DNA of 64,000 nucleotides from Halospina sp040196175 (GTDB lineage Bacteria > Pseudomonadota > Gammaproteobacteria > Pseudomonadales > Oleiphilaceae): NCBI RefSeq assembly GCF_040196175.1, contig NZ_JBEFNF010000001.1, positions 620,001-684,000 of the forward strand, read 5' to 3'. Below the pieces are notes generated by a model. That model was not told the DNA's origin. It saw nothing but the letters and a program-made list of their open reading frames with translations, and ran no database searches. Position 1 is the first letter of the stretch; each line of letters starts with the position of its first letter. Positions 62,313 to 64,000 of the stretch are shown here, in pieces. The position numbers and the translations under genes are program-made.

Positions 62313-64000
62313 ATGAGCAAAACCTATATCCCCGGCAAGGACCGAGCACTGGAGGATTCCATCCAGCGTATCGGCGATGCCGTCGCCAGTCTCGGCTTCA
62401 ACATCGAACAGGCACGCTGGTTGAACCCGGCACCCTACATCTGGTCCGTACATATCCGGGACCGTGACTGCCCGCAGGTATTCGCCAACGGCAAGGGCGC
62501 TAACCGTGAGGCGGCACTTGCAAGCGCTTATGGCGAGTTGATCGAGCGTCTGTCGACCCGCTATCTCTGGGCGGATTTCATGCTGGATGCGGCAGGGCCG
62601 GAATATGGGTTTGTCCATCAGGCGGAAGAGCGTTGGTTCCCTGCTGAGGAATCGCAGCAGTGGCCACAAGGCCTCCTGGATGAGACCTGGCTGGAACGCT
62701 ACATCCATCCACAGGCCATTACCCCGGCGCAGATCCAGGATATGAACGGTGGCGGCACCGGGTGGGGCCTTTGTGCGCTGCCCTACACACGTCAGAGCGA
62801 TGGCGAAACAATTTATGTGCCGGTGAACATGATTGCCAACCTGTTTGTCTCCAACGGCATGAGTGCCGGCAACAACCGGGATGAAGCCATCGTGCAGGGG
62901 CTGTCTGAGCTGTTTGAGCGTGGCATTAAAGAGCGCATCATCAGTGAGGCGATAACACTGCCTGAGGTGCCTTCAGAGGTGATTGATCGCTACCCTCACA
63001 TTCGTGAAGGCATGGAGGCGCTGCGCAACGAGGGCTTTGGTATCCGCGCACTGGACGGCTCGCTGGGTGGCAAGTACCCGGTGATGTGTGTGCTCCTGAA
63101 ACACCCGGACGGCGGGGTCTATGCGTCATTCGGGGCCCATCCGACTTTCCAGGTGGCGCTGGAGCGCTCCCTGACCGAGCTTCTTCAGGGCCGGGCAGTG
63201 GACGAGCTGGGCGGCTTCCCCGCGCCCACCGCGGATATGGAACTGGTGAACGAGCCCCATAATCTCGAGCTTCATTTCATCGACTCCAGCGGTTACGTGT
63301 CCTGGGCCATGGTGGGAGACGAACCGGACGTGGCCTTCTATGACTGGGATGCCAATAGCCCCTGGGCCCGTGAAAATGCGACGGCGCACGCTCAGATGCT
63401 GCAGCAGTTGGCGGATGAGGGGTATGAGGTCTACATCTCTGAGCATACCCAGCTGGGCGCCTATGCCTGCCGCATTCTGGTGCCCGGATTCTCGGATATC
63501 TACCTGCCGGACGAGCTGTTGCTGCAGAACAACAACGCCTGTCTCCCCATACGGCCACTGCTCTTTGATCTGGAGGCGGCAGGTGAGGACGGCTGGCGCC
63601 GGATCCTTGAGGTGATTGATGATCAGCACGTCAACGATCAGATCCGGGTCTTCGAGTGGGCCGGCATTGTCGGCAAGACTGGCCCCTGGGGGCGGCTGCG
63701 CATGGGCGAGTTCCGGGTCTGGCTGCTGCTGGCACTGGGCGAGCGCGAGGAAGCGCTGGAAGCCCTGCCTTCGATCCTCGCCTCGGGCGATCTCAGCGAC
63801 CAGGAGCGGGCCGCCTTTGAGGCGCTGTATCAGGTTCTGGAGCTGGATCTGTGCACGGATGATGCCACGCCCTATGAGCGGGCTCTTCACTTCTATCATG
63901 GTAATGAGCTGGTCAGTCAGGCGCGACGCTGGGCCCGGGGAGAGGAACGGTTTCCAGGACTTGAGCGGTTGGCGCCGGAAGCGCCGACGGAGGGGCATCG
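62313..64000 (+). CDS. ycaO: YcaO protein, 3' end missing
   Basis: Open from ATG 62313 to the window edge (562 codons; the E. coli protein has 586). YcaO ATP-binding marks: NGKGANREAALASAYGELIE, NGMSAGNNRDEAIVQGLSEL, FERGIKERII and ALERSLTELLQGR. The C-terminal tetratricopeptide-like part (LALGEREEALEALPSI) is also of the E. coli type. YcaO activates backbone amides with ATP; E. coli YcaO assists RimO in methylthiolation of ribosomal protein S12. Confidence 0.93.
   Translation, partial: MSKTYIPGKDRALEDSIQRIGDAVASLGFNIEQARWLNPAPYIWSVHIRDRDCPQVFANGKGANREAALASAYGELIERLSTRYLWADFMLDAAGPEYGFVHQAEERWFPAEESQQWPQGLLDETWLERYIHPQAITPAQIQDMNGGGTGWGLCALPYTRQSDGETIYVPVNMIANLFVSNGMSAGNNRDEAIVQGLSELFERGIKERIISEAITLPEVPSEVIDRYPHIREGMEALRNEGFGIRALDGSLGGKYPVMCVLLKHPDGGVYASFGAHPTFQVALERSLTELLQGRAVDELGGFPAPTADMELVNEPHNLELHFIDSSGYVSWAMVGDEPDVAFYDWDANSPWARENATAHAQMLQQLADEGYEVYISEHTQLGAYACRILVPGFSDIYLPDELLLQNNNACLPIRPLLFDLEAAGEDGWRRILEVIDDQHVNDQIRVFEWAGIVGKTGPWGRLRMGEFRVWLLLALGEREEALEALPSILASGDLSDQERAAFEALYQVLELDLCTDDATPYERALHFYHGNELVSQARRWARGEERFPGLERLAPEAPTEGH

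Overview
This is a GC-rich chromosomal segment of a gammaproteobacterium, probably a marine or halophilic one. The gene set supports this: a BCCT osmolyte transporter, NDH-2, Entner-Doudoroff genes, GalU, RecQ, MltF, YcaO, MtfA, DUF2897 and DUF2244, plus sigma-54/NtrC control. Genus cannot be fixed from the window. Both ends cut a gene: frmA at the left, ycaO at the right. There is one 10-N assembly gap (9701-9710) beside a poly-G run.

Layout. 1-2033: formaldehyde detoxification (frmA 3' end, fghA), then an ankyrin protein flanked on its far side by a decayed second copy of the fghA 3' end. 2021-5294: minus-strand signalling genes (NIT-domain membrane protein, sensorless chemoreceptor, EAL phosphodiesterase). 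5689-17226: the most informative region. A 'urea carboxylase' gene, two DUF1989 'urea carboxylase-associated' genes, an ABC importer, a GntR regulator and allophanate hydrolase lie in two tandem minus-strand transcription units. The importer unit carries a clear guanidine-I (ykkC) riboswitch, so the locus is best read as guanidine assimilation: import, carboxylation, deimination to allophanate, hydrolysis to ammonia and CO2. Both units have near-consensus sigma-54 promoters with paired NtrC-like sites upstream, and the allophanate hydrolase unit has a GntR-type palindrome at its predicted start. One deiminase subunit is frameshifted by an 82-bp tandem duplication, and a 26-codon stub of another biotin-carboxylase gene sits in front of gntR.

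17320-28423: an alcohol dehydrogenase, a small DUF6522-like protein, a LysR regulator divergent from a YddG-like exporter, a TonB receptor/PepSY iron-uptake set, and an RND/MMPL exporter with two small membrane proteins and a GLYK-type kinase. 28444-39210: sugar metabolism (galU; zwf-edd overlapping), GNAT, GST, NDH-2, DegV, a quinone-oxidoreductase-like MDR protein, TIGR03643 and mtfA. 39366-43521: an EamA transporter, then a DAHP synthase behind an aromatic-codon leader peptide and attenuator, a BCCT transporter and a DUF2897 protein.

43635-46236: gene debris (flavohemoprotein tail, ParE-like tail), small ORFs and recQ. 46640-49618: a lower-GC type III polyketide synthase / methyltransferase / flavoprotein operon that looks acquired. 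49659-62255: a ferric-reductase-like oxidoreductase, a diguanylate cyclase, a Na/Ca exchanger-like protein, a CBS-containing site-2 protease, a tripartite RND efflux operon, mltF and a DUF2244 gene. 62313-end: ycaO. No rRNA, tRNA, CRISPR array or insertion sequence was seen.
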